From Methanolinea sp. (lineage in GTDB: Archaea > Halobacteriota > Methanomicrobia > Methanomicrobiales > Methanospirillaceae), in NCBI GenBank assembly GCA_016699325.1, contig CP064971.1, positions 1,178,001 through 1,242,000 of the forward strand: 64,000 nucleotides of DNA. The letters run 5' to 3'. The translations under genes were made by a program, and so were the position numbers. The notes below the pieces were generated by a model that was not told the DNA's origin, ran no database searches, and saw only the letters and a list, made by a program, of their open reading frames with translations. This document shows positions 16,756 to 26,199 of the stretch, piece after piece (the first letter of the stretch is position 1; each line of letters opens with the position of its first letter).

Positions 16756-17157
16756 TCAGAGCGCGTGATAGCACGCAGACTTGACTACTTCGACAGAAAC
16801 GGGCCGGATCAAGGTTTCATGGATGACATTCTTCACCATTGAGGAACCGATACACCTGATCTTAATGCGGGCAGACATCCGTTCCCGTTCTTCGTAGTGT
16901 AACCCCTGGGTGAACTCCATGATCCGCTTCATGGTGATGCTGATTGAGATGAGTTCGACAATGATGCCGGTGTCGCCCGGCGTCAGGTCTTCAAGGTTCT
17001 CCGATGTCATGAAAACCGCTGTTCCCGGCTCAAGCCCGGCCAGAGTGATTACGTTGTGGGTACTCTGCAATTCAACGGTCCGTGCTTTCCCCCGCTGGAG
17101 CTCCCGGATTATTTCGGGGGAGATACTGGTCAGTGCGTAGCAGTTCATGGCTCTCAT
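16756..17157 (-). CDS. DUF473-type conserved archaeal protein
   Basis: A 133-residue protein resembling the DUF473 family found in methanogens and relatives; the function is unknown. The N-terminal half, with ALTSISPEIIRELQRGKART and HNVITLAGLEPGTAVFMT, looks like a small beta-barrel segment; the rest is mixed. Its ATG overlaps the stop of the PAC2 gene (ATGA), so the two are translated together and may share a task, perhaps in protein quality control, though that is only context. Confidence 0.65.
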   Translation of the reverse strand: MRAMNCYALTSISPEIIRELQRGKARTVELQSTHNVITLAGLEPGTAVFMTSENLEDLTPGDTGIIVELISISITMKRIMEFTQGLHYEERERMSARIKIRCIGSSMVKNVIHETLIRPVSVEVVKSACYHAL

Positions 17158-17882
17158 CCGTACATCGGGAGTTGTTCTTTCTTTGGCATAGTCTCCGCCG
17201 ACTGCACCTGTTCGGAGAGCTTCTGCATGGTCGACTCGATCTCTTCTGCCTGTTCGAGCAGTGGCTGAACATCAAGCCCGAGGTCAAACATCCGGTTCAG
17301 CACCTCGATTGCAGATGCTGAGGCGCGGGGATCGGGTGAATTGATGGTCTCACCGAGGAGTCCATAGGCATGGATGTTCCTGATCTTGCACTCGGTGAGG
17401 ATGCTGCTGGCGATCCCTGATATGCTGCCGATGGGAAGGATAATGGTGTTCTCCTGGATCCTCGGCAATGCCTCATCGGATGTCGCCACACCAAAGACCC
17501 GCTTTTCGGGTTCGTTCGTGATGATACCAGCGATGGTGACCACTTCCCTAACCTTGTATGGCATCAGCCAGTCCATGATGCCGTTTGCCACTTCGTAGCA
17601 GATCATTGGGTGGATGGGAATATCGGCAACAATGGCTGCAATATTTTTCTTCTCGTAGATGCGGACCGGGACGTTGATGACCCCCCGGTTCATCATGGCA
17701 AGCGGAGGGAAATACTTGCTGTTCATACTCCCGATCTGCGGGAATTCTAGCTGTTCGACCATGTATTGGAGGGCGATGCTCCCAACGAGGCCGCTCCCGG
17801 GAAATCCCATGAGAACAGACGAGCCCTCATGGCTCAAAGGACGGGAGAAGATCCTGATATCAGGACTGGCATCCGGCGACAT
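17154..17882 (-). CDS. PAC2-family proteasome assembly chaperone-like protein
   Basis: A 242-residue PAC2 (DUF75) protein. The motif VLMGFPGSGLVGSIALQYMVEQL near residue 23 is typical, followed by a purine-nucleoside-phosphorylase-like core (AAIVADIPIHP, VVTIAGIITNEP, YGLLGETINSPDPRA). A short coiled-coil (LLEQAEEIESTMQKLSEQVQ) ends the protein. Archaeal relatives such as PbaA/PbaB have been studied as proteasome assembly factors. Its gene is divergent from the DUF5611 gene with 35 bases between. Confidence 0.82.
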   Translation of the reverse strand: MSPDASPDIRIFSRPLSHEGSSVLMGFPGSGLVGSIALQYMVEQLEFPQIGSMNSKYFPPLAMMNRGVINVPVRIYEKKNIAAIVADIPIHPMICYEVANGIMDWLMPYKVREVVTIAGIITNEPEKRVFGVATSDEALPRIQENTIILPIGSISGIASSILTECKIRNIHAYGLLGETINSPDPRASASAIEVLNRMFDLGLDVQPLLEQAEEIESTMQKLSEQVQSAETMPKKEQLPMYG

Positions 17883-17917
17883 TATCTTAACATATCCCCT
17901 CTATCTAAAAAAGTATT

Positions 17918-18238
17918 ATGCAAGAATATCCGGTAAAGAGGGGAATGACCAGCGATCTCGGTTCCCGGATGGTCGATGCCCTACGGGAGTGCTTCGATGC
18001 AGAGGTCCGCACAGCTGGCGACCACTACCAGATCAGATACGGCGCTCTCAAGTTGCTTGACGTCTCAGTTGGAAAGACAGGAAAAACGCTCATCGTGCAC
18101 ACAGAATCGGACTCCGGTTCCAGCGACGAGGTCATACTCGATACAAACCGGAGATTCCGGAGGTATCTCGATATTACCACGGGATACACCACCAAGGAAC
18201 GTGTGAAAAAGGCAAAGGCTGTGGAAAAGGAGGACTGA
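17918..18238 (+). CDS. DUF5611 family protein
   Basis: A 106-residue archaeal protein of unknown function. The N-terminus YPVKRGMTSDLGSRMVDAL, a central YGALKLLDVSVGKTGKTLIV and the end LDTNRRFRRYLDITTGYTTKERVKKAKAV match the DUF5611 pattern. The transcript may be leaderless, as an A/T run lies just before the ATG and no ribosome site is seen. The gene ends five bases from the convergent leuS stop. Confidence 0.7.
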   Translation: MQEYPVKRGMTSDLGSRMVDALRECFDAEVRTAGDHYQIRYGALKLLDVSVGKTGKTLIVHTESDSGSSDEVILDTNRRFRRYLDITTGYTTKERVKKAKAVEKED

Positions 18239-18242
18239 CCCC

Positions 18243-21023
18243 TTATTCTATCACGATTGCCGGCTTGAAAGGGAGAGCGAACGCGGCCTTTGCATGCGAG
18301 CTTTCACCGGCCTCACAGACAGATACCGGGACCGAGAATTCCTTTGAAAGGAAACCGGTGGCAGCCGAAAAGATGGCCAGTTCATCGGGTATCTCCCTGG
18401 AAAGCTCGGCGACGACCTGGGGCGGCAGCCGGTGGATGAGCGTGGTGCATTGCCGCACCACGTCGGGCACTTCTTTTCCTCTCTTCCTCATCTCTGCATC
18501 TCCCATGATCTCCCTGATCACCGCGGTTCTGTCTTCTGCTGCGGCCACCGTGGAAAAGACCTTTTTCTTCCATGAAGGTGCCGTATAAATCGTTATTGCC
18601 GAGGGTGTAAGCTGGATGATCTTCAGGATGGACTCGATGTCCTCAACCGTCCGGGCCAGAAGCTCTTCAGAAAGCTCGGCCTGGCTGTTGATCGCCCGGG
18701 GATCGGCAACCGGCCATGGAGCATAGGAGACGAGCCCCGCTCCCCCGATCTCTTTCCAGAGGAACTCGCAGGTGAAGGGGATAAACGGTGCAAGCAGCCG
18801 CACCCATACCGAGAAGAGATCCTCAAGGACCGCGCTTCCGGAAGAACCCGGGGGCAGTCTCCTCATGTACCACTTGAGGTCCGATTCGATCGCGAAGAAT
18901 GCTTCCTGGAGGGCCTGGCGGGTCTGGAACCGTTCAAGTGCTTCTGTTGTCTTCGCGATGTGACCCTGCAGCCGGCTCTCCAGCCACCGGTCGAGCCCCT
19001 CCAGGCTCTCCTGCCCAGATTGGCATTCAATAACCGTGCCCATGAACCGGTCAATCTGCTTTCGTGTTGACGCGACCAGTTCGTTTCTCCAGTCAAAATC
19101 CTGCCAGGGCTCAGCGCTTCCCACCAGGAACATCCGGACCGTATCGGCGCCGAACTCCTCAACGGCATCTTCTAGCAGGAAGACGTTGCCCTTGGAAGAG
19201 GACATCTTTGCACCGTTGAGGAGCCCCATACCGAAGACAACCATGCCCCGGGGCAGGCATGGCTCGGGAAAGATAGCCACGTGGTGGAAGAGCTGGAAGG
19301 TCATGTGGTTCGAGATGAGATCCTTTGCAGAGAACCGGAAATTGTAGGGATACCAGAAGAGGAACTCTCTGCGCATGAGGTCGAGTTTCTCCCGCTCAGG
19401 GAGTCCCGGAGTCTCCTTCCCAAGGAAGATAAAGTCAAAGACCTCGGGGGAAAGCAACTCCGCAGACATGGTCTTCAGGTGATGGGCGATGGTGTAATAC
19501 GCCATGTACACTGTTGAGTCCGAAAGGGGCTCGATCAACCAGTCAGGATCCCATGGCAGGCGGGTGCCCAGACCAACGCGCCTGGTGCAAGCCCAGTCCT
19601 TGAGCCAGTCAACGGTCCGCTCGAATTCCGCCCGTACTTCGGGAGGAACAAGATCCATCCGCTCGATGAGGGCGGTCACCTGCTCCTTCCATGCCGGGTC
19701 ACTATACTGGAGGAACCACTGGTCGTGCAGGATCTTGACCACGACCTTTGAGCCACAACGGCAGACCACAGAGCGGGTATCGAATTCGTAAAACGGCAGG
19801 GATCCATAGCGCTCCGTCATCAGGGAGGCAACCGAATCCCGGGCCTCCCGGACAGGACTCCCGCCATACTGGTCAAACAAACGGCCACGAGTGAATTCTG
19901 CTCCGTACACTTCCTGGGTGAGGGCCTCCATCCGCGGATCATCCTGACTTACGATTCCGGCCCGCTCAACAGCATCCCTGGCAGGCAACCTGCCATATCC
20001 GGGCACAACGATCAGGGGGATCGGCTCGATTTCGGTATATTTTCCCCGTGCCTGGAGATCGCGGAGTGCGATATAATCGAAAGGGGCGTGGGCAGGGACA
20101 CTCATGACAACCCCGCTTGCCATGTCCGGATCGACAAACCGTGCCGGAAGGATCGGGACGGTTCCGCAGAGAGGGTGCGAGACAGTCTGATCGATCAGCT
20201 CGGCTCCCGGAATCTCACCGGTAATCTCAACGGTATGGTCCTGGAACGAGAGTTTCTCTGCGGCTTCCCGGCTCACGATCCAGGGTGACCCATCCAGGAG
20301 AATCCGGACGTAAGTCACTTCGGGATTGACCCAGAGGTTGGTGACGCCGTAAATCGTCTCTGGTCGCAGCGTCGCAGTGGGGATGATCGCACCGTTCCAG
20401 GCAAACATCACCATGGTGAAACGGAGGATCTCGGCCTTGTCGCCTTCCAGCAGGTCATGGTCTCCGACAGGATTATCGCACTGCGGGCAGAACCGCACTG
20501 GATGGGCTCCCTTGAGCACATGGTTGCCCTCCTTCAGGTGCTTCCATTGCCACTCGATGAACCTGCTGTACTGGGGGTCCACCGTAGTGAACCGTCGCCG
20601 CCAGTCGATGGAAATCCCACATGAAGCCATGACCCGCTGGTACTCGTCCGAGAAATGGCGCACGATGGCGAGGGGATCAATGAACCGGGCGAGCACGTCG
20701 TCCGGAACCTTGTAAAGATCGCGATAAAGTGACAGTGCCTTTGGATCACCACGGGCAATTCTCTTTGAAATACCTATCACTGGTGCTCCAGTGACATGGA
20801 AAGCCATGGGATAGAGTACCGTCCTACCCCGCATCCTCCAGAACCGGGCAATGACATCGGGCGCGATATAAGTTCTTCCGTGCCCTACATGCATCGCTCC
20901 GCTCGGGTAGGGATACGCAACAGTCAGGTAAAATTTTTCACCATCGGTCGGGTCGGGCTCAAACGCATGTTTCCATCGGGCGAGAGTCTCACGTTCGATC
21001 CGGCGTATATCGGGATTGTTCAT
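18243..21023 (-). CDS. leuS: leucyl-tRNA synthetase, archaeal type
   Basis: A 926-residue class I synthetase charging tRNA-Leu. The ATP signature appears as HVGH (about residue 47) and KMSSSKGN (about residue 616); the inserted CP1 editing domain lies between, with TLRPETIYGVTNLWV near residue 220. The anticodon-binding domain and the archaeal C-terminal extension fill the last 250 residues. AGGAGGAAGG lies upstream of the ATG. It is last in a leftward run of four genes starting at 24157. Confidence 0.96.
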   Translation of the reverse strand: MNNPDIRRIERETLARWKHAFEPDPTDGEKFYLTVAYPYPSGAMHVGHGRTYIAPDVIARFWRMRGRTVLYPMAFHVTGAPVIGISKRIARGDPKALSLYRDLYKVPDDVLARFIDPLAIVRHFSDEYQRVMASCGISIDWRRRFTTVDPQYSRFIEWQWKHLKEGNHVLKGAHPVRFCPQCDNPVGDHDLLEGDKAEILRFTMVMFAWNGAIIPTATLRPETIYGVTNLWVNPEVTYVRILLDGSPWIVSREAAEKLSFQDHTVEITGEIPGAELIDQTVSHPLCGTVPILPARFVDPDMASGVVMSVPAHAPFDYIALRDLQARGKYTEIEPIPLIVVPGYGRLPARDAVERAGIVSQDDPRMEALTQEVYGAEFTRGRLFDQYGGSPVREARDSVASLMTERYGSLPFYEFDTRSVVCRCGSKVVVKILHDQWFLQYSDPAWKEQVTALIERMDLVPPEVRAEFERTVDWLKDWACTRRVGLGTRLPWDPDWLIEPLSDSTVYMAYYTIAHHLKTMSAELLSPEVFDFIFLGKETPGLPEREKLDLMRREFLFWYPYNFRFSAKDLISNHMTFQLFHHVAIFPEPCLPRGMVVFGMGLLNGAKMSSSKGNVFLLEDAVEEFGADTVRMFLVGSAEPWQDFDWRNELVASTRKQIDRFMGTVIECQSGQESLEGLDRWLESRLQGHIAKTTEALERFQTRQALQEAFFAIESDLKWYMRRLPPGSSGSAVLEDLFSVWVRLLAPFIPFTCEFLWKEIGGAGLVSYAPWPVADPRAINSQAELSEELLARTVEDIESILKIIQLTPSAITIYTAPSWKKKVFSTVAAAEDRTAVIREIMGDAEMRKRGKEVPDVVRQCTTLIHRLPPQVVAELSREIPDELAIFSAATGFLSKEFSVPVSVCEAGESSHAKAAFALPFKPAIVIE

Positions 21024-21071
21024 ATGAAGTTGCCTTCCTCCTGATTTACTCGAAAAACAGAGGATTTTATC

Positions 21072-22958
21072 TTACACCGGCCGGAGCCTGATGGCATCCC
21101 CGTCATTATAGCGCCTGATCATTTCCTGCGCAATACTGCTGTTCTTGGCCAGGTGGATCTCACCGGAATCGTTCACCGTTGCGGTAAAGAGGTATTCTTT
21201 GCCGGCAAAAACATCAACGATCTTTCCCGCCTGTTCCGGGCAGATGATTGCCAGCTGCTTCTTTTCCATCCTGATCTTCACCCCTCCGCCCAGCTGGAAC
21301 TCCTCCTCGACCACTGCTGGTGCCGGTGGCTGCTTCTCGAGCTCGCTCCGGGGACGGATATCGATCCCGATGCCGACCTTGTTCACGATACCGGCAATGT
21401 TCTTTCCACCTTTCCCGATGGCTGCCGGGACATCCTTGTCCTCGATGTACACCACGGCCTTGGTGTCGGAGAGCATGTGGACGTCGACATATCCATCGGT
21501 AAACCTCCCGATTTCGCGCTGGATATCCCGCTCGACGATCTTCCAGGCCGAGCTCTCTGTCGGCTCCTTCTGGATGACGGGGGGCTTCAGCGGCGCAGCA
21601 GCCGGAAGCGGTCGCATAACCGGCATGACGATGGTCTCCGAGTCGTATTTGAAGATCTCGAAGAGAAGCTCCCCGGTCTCGTAATCAGAGATAGTAGTGA
21701 CCGGGCGGAGATTGATCTCGCTTGACATCCCTTCCGGCACTTTGATGGTGAATCCGAGGTCATAAACGTTGGTAATCTCACCTTTGTCCACAAAGATGAT
21801 GGTGTTGACAACCTGGGGAAGTACCCCGAAATCGACCCGATCGGAAAGGCGCTGGAGCGCATCGTGAATACCGATTGCATGTACCACGCCCACCATGCCA
21901 ATCCCCGCCAAGCGCAGGTCGGCAAATACCGTGAAATCTTCGTTCTTCCGGAGTTCGTCAAAGATGATAAAATCCGGCCTTACCAGCATCAGTACATCGG
22001 CGGTATTCTGCATGCTCCCTTCCAACCCCGAGTACTGGGTGATATGGTCAGGCACTTGGAGTTCCCGGGGAGCCTCCATGGTCTTGACGATGAACCCGGT
22101 GTCGGCAAGGTAGGTGGCGATGCTCTGGGCAAGCGTGGTTTTTCCTGCACCGGGCGGTCCTGCCACGAGTAACCCCCGTTTCTCGCCCATGATCCGGTTC
22201 TTGATAACCGGAGCCTTGGCGAAGCTTTCGAGCGTGACATCCGCGATTGGCCGTACCGCGGTAATCTCCATGCCATCCGAGAACGGGCGCCGGGCAATTG
22301 CTATCCGCATTGATCCGATCTGGACAACGGTTATTCCCCGCAGTTCTATCTCGATGAACCCATCGGGATCGCGCTTGGCACGTTCGAGAATTTCCTGGGA
22401 CAGGTTGCGGAGTTCATAATCGGACATCGGTTGCTCCCGCAGCCGGAAGAGTCGCATCTCCTTAACTGATCCCTTCCGGGCCATGGGTGGTACCCGCTCC
22501 TTCAGGTATATGGCTATGGTATGCTCGTCGAAGAACTGGTCAATGCCGAGAGGTGCGAACCCCTCGAGCTGGGGTTTGAGGTAGATAACATCGAGCCCCT
22601 TGGCCCGGGCCACTTCGGCCTGTACCACATCACTCGTTATGAACTGTGCATCATGCTCTATTGCGGCATTGCGTATCAGAGCGTCAATCTCCCCGCCGCT
22701 GGCCAGTTTCACTTGTTCAAGGCTCGGCCGGACCCCGGTGAAGGTAAGCGAAATCACTCCTTCCTCTGCAAGCTTGCAGAGGGCCTGGAGCTCAGTGAGT
22801 CCGGAAAACCCGATCTCACGCCCCTGATTTGCCTGTGCTTCGAGTTCTGCTATTACTGCCTCGGGTATGATTATTGTTGCACCCTTATATTCACCGGAAT
22901 TTATCAGTGAGGTGATACGTCCGTCGATGACGACGCTGGTATCAGGTACTAATTTCAA
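21072..22958 (-). CDS. PIN domain, secretion-type ATPase and KH domain protein
   Basis: A 628-residue archaeal protein with three parts. Residues 1-145 are a PIN nuclease-like domain with acidic residues in VPDTSVVIDG, PEAVIAELE and FITSDVV. Residues about 245-430 are a VirB11/PilT-like ATPase with Walker A GPPGAGKTTLAQS and DFIIFDELRKNEDF. Residues about 480-550 hold a KH RNA-binding domain with AAIGKGGKNIAGI. It is expected to act on RNA using ATP, but the substrate is unknown. The start is a TTG, supported by GGTGAT six bases before it. hisI lies 25 bases upstream. Confidence 0.9.
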   Translation of the reverse strand: MKLVPDTSVVIDGRITSLINSGEYKGATIIIPEAVIAELEAQANQGREIGFSGLTELQALCKLAEEGVISLTFTGVRPSLEQVKLASGGEIDALIRNAAIEHDAQFITSDVVQAEVARAKGLDVIYLKPQLEGFAPLGIDQFFDEHTIAIYLKERVPPMARKGSVKEMRLFRLREQPMSDYELRNLSQEILERAKRDPDGFIEIELRGITVVQIGSMRIAIARRPFSDGMEITAVRPIADVTLESFAKAPVIKNRIMGEKRGLLVAGPPGAGKTTLAQSIATYLADTGFIVKTMEAPRELQVPDHITQYSGLEGSMQNTADVLMLVRPDFIIFDELRKNEDFTVFADLRLAGIGMVGVVHAIGIHDALQRLSDRVDFGVLPQVVNTIIFVDKGEITNVYDLGFTIKVPEGMSSEINLRPVTTISDYETGELLFEIFKYDSETIVMPVMRPLPAAAPLKPPVIQKEPTESSAWKIVERDIQREIGRFTDGYVDVHMLSDTKAVVYIEDKDVPAAIGKGGKNIAGIVNKVGIGIDIRPRSELEKQPPAPAVVEEEFQLGGGVKIRMEKKQLAIICPEQAGKIVDVFAGKEYLFTATVNDSGEIHLAKNSSIAQEMIRRYNDGDAIRLRPV

Positions 22959-22983
22959 AAAATATCACCGTTATGGTATATGA

Positions 22984-23352
22984 TCATTGATCTTTATTAG
23001 CATATACCTTCGAGGGATCGAATACTTTTTCAGAAATGATCTCCCCCTCGATTGTCCGGTAAAAACAGCTCCGGAAACCCGTGTGGCAGGCCGCCCCCTC
23101 CTGTTTGACAAGGTACAGGATGCAGTCCTCGTCACAGTCGACCCGTATCTCCTGGATCTTCTGGACATGTCCACTCTCTTCTCCCTTTTTCCAGAGTTTC
23201 TTCCTGCTCCGGCTGAAATAGTGGGCAAAGCCGGTCTCCCGTGTCTTTTCAACGGCTTCTGCATTGGCATAGGCAACCATCAGTACTTCCTGCGTACCGG
23301 CATCTTGGACAACAACAGGGATCAGGCCGTTAGTATAGTGTAATGCAATCAT
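22984..23352 (-). CDS. hisI: phosphoribosyl-AMP cyclohydrolase
   Basis: HisI opens the purine ring of phosphoribosyl-AMP in the third step of histidine synthesis. The 122-residue protein has the family core: VLMVAYANAEAVEKT, the zinc/magnesium site VDCDEDCILY near residue 78, and CHTGFRSCFYR near residue 97. No HisE domain is fused. The gene begins one base after the prepilin peptidase stop and is likely co-transcribed with it and the PIN/KH ATPase; no other his gene is in the window. Confidence 0.95.
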   Translation of the reverse strand: MIALHYTNGLIPVVVQDAGTQEVLMVAYANAEAVEKTRETGFAHYFSRSRKKLWKKGEESGHVQKIQEIRVDCDEDCILYLVKQEGAACHTGFRSCFYRTIEGEIISEKVFDPSKVYANKDQ

Positions 23353-23353
23353 G

Positions 23354-24157
23354 TCATCCTCCCATCACGATTTTTAACAGGGCGAAGATAAAATCTCCAA
23401 CAATGAGTGCGGACACGAACCCGAACATAATAGGAACGATGAACGGCACTCCGTAGGAGATCCAGACCCTGCCCGCCCTTTTGTAGAGTTCACGCTCACG
23501 GGTATACTCATCAGGTCTCCGTCGCATGTCGAGGGTATACACCCTCCCTTTTCCACGAACCATGTCAAGAAGCGATTCTCCAATCCCCACAAATCTGCGA
23601 TTCAGAGTCTCCCCTTCTGCAGTTATCTCTTCCATAACGAACCCATAGCTCTCGCTGATTCGGTCCCCCTCAACCGGAAATCCGAGTAACAGGTAGGGAA
23701 ACGGAGCCTGGTTGCCGTTTCGCAGGTTAAAGATGAGAATTCCAATCGGTGTGAAGAGGTTTACTATGACTGCATTGACCAGAGCTGTTAAGGGCAGGAA
23801 CGGAAATGGCGGAACCCCGAGAATAGGGACAACCGGGAATAAGGGAACGAGAACGGTGAGAAAGATCAGTGCCCAGGCATCAGCTCCGCCAAAGAGACGA
23901 AACCGTGCGAACAGGAAGAACACCAACGAAAAAAAGGCGCTGAAGATGAGAAGCGGGAGTGCTGCCACAAGACCTTTTTCTCCGATGAGGAGGGCATAAA
24001 ATAAAACGGTGAACGGCAGCCCTATGGCGAGCATGGGATACCAGGTTCTGAACGGCACCCGCCTCTCCCTGATATCGAGCATCGAAGCATAGAGAAGGGT
24101 AAGCCCGACAGCGGCTGCAGGGATGATCAGTAGGGAATTCACGGAAAACTCTCTCAC
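23354..24157 (-). CDS. A24 family prepilin/prearchaellin-type peptidase
   Basis: A 267-residue aspartyl membrane protease. The two catalytic Asp lie in YASMLDIRERRVP (after the first helix) and FGGADAW (the GxGD motif, here GGAD), as in FlaK/PibD and type IV prepilin peptidases that cut class III signal peptides. Five or six membrane helices are visible, with a soluble loop at about residues 165-235 rich in charged residues. The start is GTG, with GGGAGGGG seven bases before it. No pilin or archaellin gene is in the window. Confidence 0.88.
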   Translation of the reverse strand: MREFSVNSLLIIPAAAVGLTLLYASMLDIRERRVPFRTWYPMLAIGLPFTVLFYALLIGEKGLVAALPLLIFSAFFSLVFFLFARFRLFGGADAWALIFLTVLVPLFPVVPILGVPPFPFLPLTALVNAVIVNLFTPIGILIFNLRNGNQAPFPYLLLGFPVEGDRISESYGFVMEEITAEGETLNRRFVGIGESLLDMVRGKGRVYTLDMRRRPDEYTRERELYKRAGRVWISYGVPFIVPIMFGFVSALIVGDFIFALLKIVMGG

Positions 24158-24288
24158 AATATTGCCCCTCCCCTAATTTATGTCTCGCCTTTCTTGAACC
24201 AGGAGGAGGATAAAAAATATCAGGTTCCTATGACTACCTCCATATGGATGGGTCGGATGGACTCTCCATCCTTCCGGGGGAATAATCA

Positions 24289-24909
24289 ATGGACAGTGCC
24301 GGAATTGTCGATGTTCTTATCAGGGAAGTGCCACCCAGGGGTACCTATTCCTATTCCAGCCTTTTACAAACGGCAAGGGAGAATGGGTTACACGGAGCGG
24401 GAATATCATCCGGCCGGGGCAGGAAGGCATACCTCCTCTTCCTCGAAGGCGAGCCGGAGGGGGCGTTGTTCTCCGATCACAAGGGAGAAATTTACGGAAA
24501 CAAGGCCATTTATCTTATCCATGGGGACGACCAGTTCACCTTCTATCCCCTTAATCCAGCCGTTGTGGAACGGATCATTTTTGGTTGCAGGATCTATGAC
24601 AAGAGCCATTTCACATCGTCCTATACACTTGGTATCCCCGAGATCGGGAAGAAGACAGAGGGGATCGGGAGGTTAGTCATCGTGATCAAGCGCGAGGGTG
24701 TACCTGTCCCGGACGTTGCGGTGAAGATTCGCCGGAACGGGCAGATCGTTGGGAACGACAGGACCGGACAGAGAGGCGAAGTCTCCTTCAGGCTGCTCCA
24801 TGGCCCTTATGAAGTCCTGATTGTACGGAGCGAGGATGATATCGATGTTTACGAGTTTTCCTTCTCCCAGGATCTCCAGGATAAACCTCTTGACCTCGAT
24901 ATTGGTTAA
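24289..24909 (+). CDS. unrecognised protein with a C-terminal Ig-like/CarboxypepD-type segment
   Basis: A 206-residue protein of unknown role. The N-terminal 115 residues read as a mixed fold (LLQTARENGLHGAGISSGRG, KAYLLFLEGEPEGALFSD). Residues 125-205 (GRLVIVIKREGVPVPDVAVKI, then GNDRTGQRGEVSFRLLHGPY) match the pattern of a carboxypeptidase regulatory-like beta sandwich: variable strand, TGQRGE turn, then the final strands. There is no signal peptide or membrane helix, so the protein seems cytoplasmic. A GGGGG ribosome site precedes the ATG. It stands before the V4R gene in the same direction. Confidence 0.6.
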   Translation: MDSAGIVDVLIREVPPRGTYSYSSLLQTARENGLHGAGISSGRGRKAYLLFLEGEPEGALFSDHKGEIYGNKAIYLIHGDDQFTFYPLNPAVVERIIFGCRIYDKSHFTSSYTLGIPEIGKKTEGIGRLVIVIKREGVPVPDVAVKIRRNGQIVGNDRTGQRGEVSFRLLHGPYEVLIVRSEDDIDVYEFSFSQDLQDKPLDLDIG

Positions 24910-24997
24910 TCTTAGCATGCCAGAATAATATTCAATTAAAAAGCGTATTTTTATCGTACAATACTTTTCCAACCTCTGATTCCCCCTGGACCGGGAG

Positions 24998-25008
24998 AAT
25001 TTAAATAC
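24998..25008 (+). promoter_or_regulatory. TATA-box promoter of the V4R gene
   Basis: GAATTTAAATA lies about 28 bases before the ATG at 25030, so transcription would begin almost at the start codon, giving a leaderless or very short-leader mRNA. Confidence 0.55.
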
Positions 25009-25029
25009 GTTCAGTCAAGAGATACAGAT

Positions 25030-26160
25030 ATGGAGCGAAAGAAGATCGAGAAAAGTGATTTTGAAGCAATCATCTCAGGAACCAAGGATATCCGGGACTA
25101 TATGGAGTTCGATCCCTTACAGGGTACGGTTCTCTTCCTTGGCGTTCGTACGGCAAGCAACCCTGATTACCTCGTTCGGGCAATCTACGAGATGTACGAG
25201 GCTAACCTTAACCGGAAACTGGCAGTGAAGGCAACCGTGCAGCTCTTCAGAGCCGTGGGACTGGGTTCAGTAGGTCTGAATAACTTTCTCAAAAAACTGG
25301 GAATGAACCTTACCCCCCCTGAATTCTTACTGCTGGTATTCCAGCTCCAGCATCAGCAGGGATGGGGAGCGCCGTTCGAGCTCGTTTCCCAGAGCGAGAA
25401 AAAGATAGTTATGCGGACCAGGCAGACCTTCGAGTCTCAGGTGATGAATGATTGGAAGATGCCAGTTTGTGGAATTCACCGGGGATGGATTGAGGGAGTC
25501 CTTGCTGCCATCACCGGAAAGAACTGGTTCTGCATAGAAACGAAATGCCGGGCAAACGGCGATGATTATTGTGAGTTTGTTGCCGATCAGACCGAGGCAA
25601 GCTGGAAATGGAAGGCCCAGGCGATCGTCAGGGGGGATTCTGCAATTACCGAATATATCGAGCATAAACCTATTGAGGGGAAGGTCAGGCTGATCGATGA
25701 GCCGGTAGTAATCATGCCCAGGTTCATCTTCACCTCCATGACCAACTCGCTGATCAAGACCATGGGGGAGATGTCTGCCGGGGGTGTCAACTACCGGGCA
25801 TACATGGACATGGGAAAAGAGAATGTCAAACATTACAAGGAGATGGGGATCACCGATCCGAATACCCTCGCTGATATGGCGTTCACGTTTTTCTCCCAGA
25901 TGGGCTGGTTCCGGATCGTTTCCATGACGTGGAACGAGGCAGAAAAGACAAAGACGATCGTTCTCGAACATACCGTTGAGTCCGAGTCATTCGGCAATAT
26001 TGGAAAAAAGGTCTGTTACGGTACAGCCGGGTTGCTCGCAGGAATCATTGAAGGCGCATTCGGGATTAAGGTGCGGGGTAAAGAGATCTCGTGCAGGTCG
26101 AAAGGAGATGCAAACTGCGTCTTTGAAATCAAGAACAGGGATGATGGTAACGGATCCTGA
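25030..26160 (+). CDS. tandem V4R-domain protein
   Basis: A 376-residue protein with two V4R (4-vinyl reductase) domains, at about residues 80-180 and 270-370. Each ends with a cysteine pair: FCIETKCRANGDDYCEFV and GKEISCRSKGDANCVFEI share the C-x-(A/S)-(N/K)-G-D-x-x-C pattern. V4R domains bind small hydrophobic ligands or metals and occur with BchJ and regulatory proteins. No DNA-binding or catalytic domain is attached, so a ligand-sensing or carrier role is only a guess. Transposase remnants start right behind it, and its 3' end overlaps none of them. Confidence 0.75.
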   Translation: MERKKIEKSDFEAIISGTKDIRDYMEFDPLQGTVLFLGVRTASNPDYLVRAIYEMYEANLNRKLAVKATVQLFRAVGLGSVGLNNFLKKLGMNLTPPEFLLLVFQLQHQQGWGAPFELVSQSEKKIVMRTRQTFESQVMNDWKMPVCGIHRGWIEGVLAAITGKNWFCIETKCRANGDDYCEFVADQTEASWKWKAQAIVRGDSAITEYIEHKPIEGKVRLIDEPVVIMPRFIFTSMTNSLIKTMGEMSAGGVNYRAYMDMGKENVKHYKEMGITDPNTLADMAFTFFSQMGWFRIVSMTWNEAEKTKTIVLEHTVESESFGNIGKKVCYGTAGLLAGIIEGAFGIKVRGKEISCRSKGDANCVFEIKNRDDGNGS

Positions 26161-26199
26161 ACCGGCAGGATTGAAGATACAAAGTTACTGTTCAGACTC

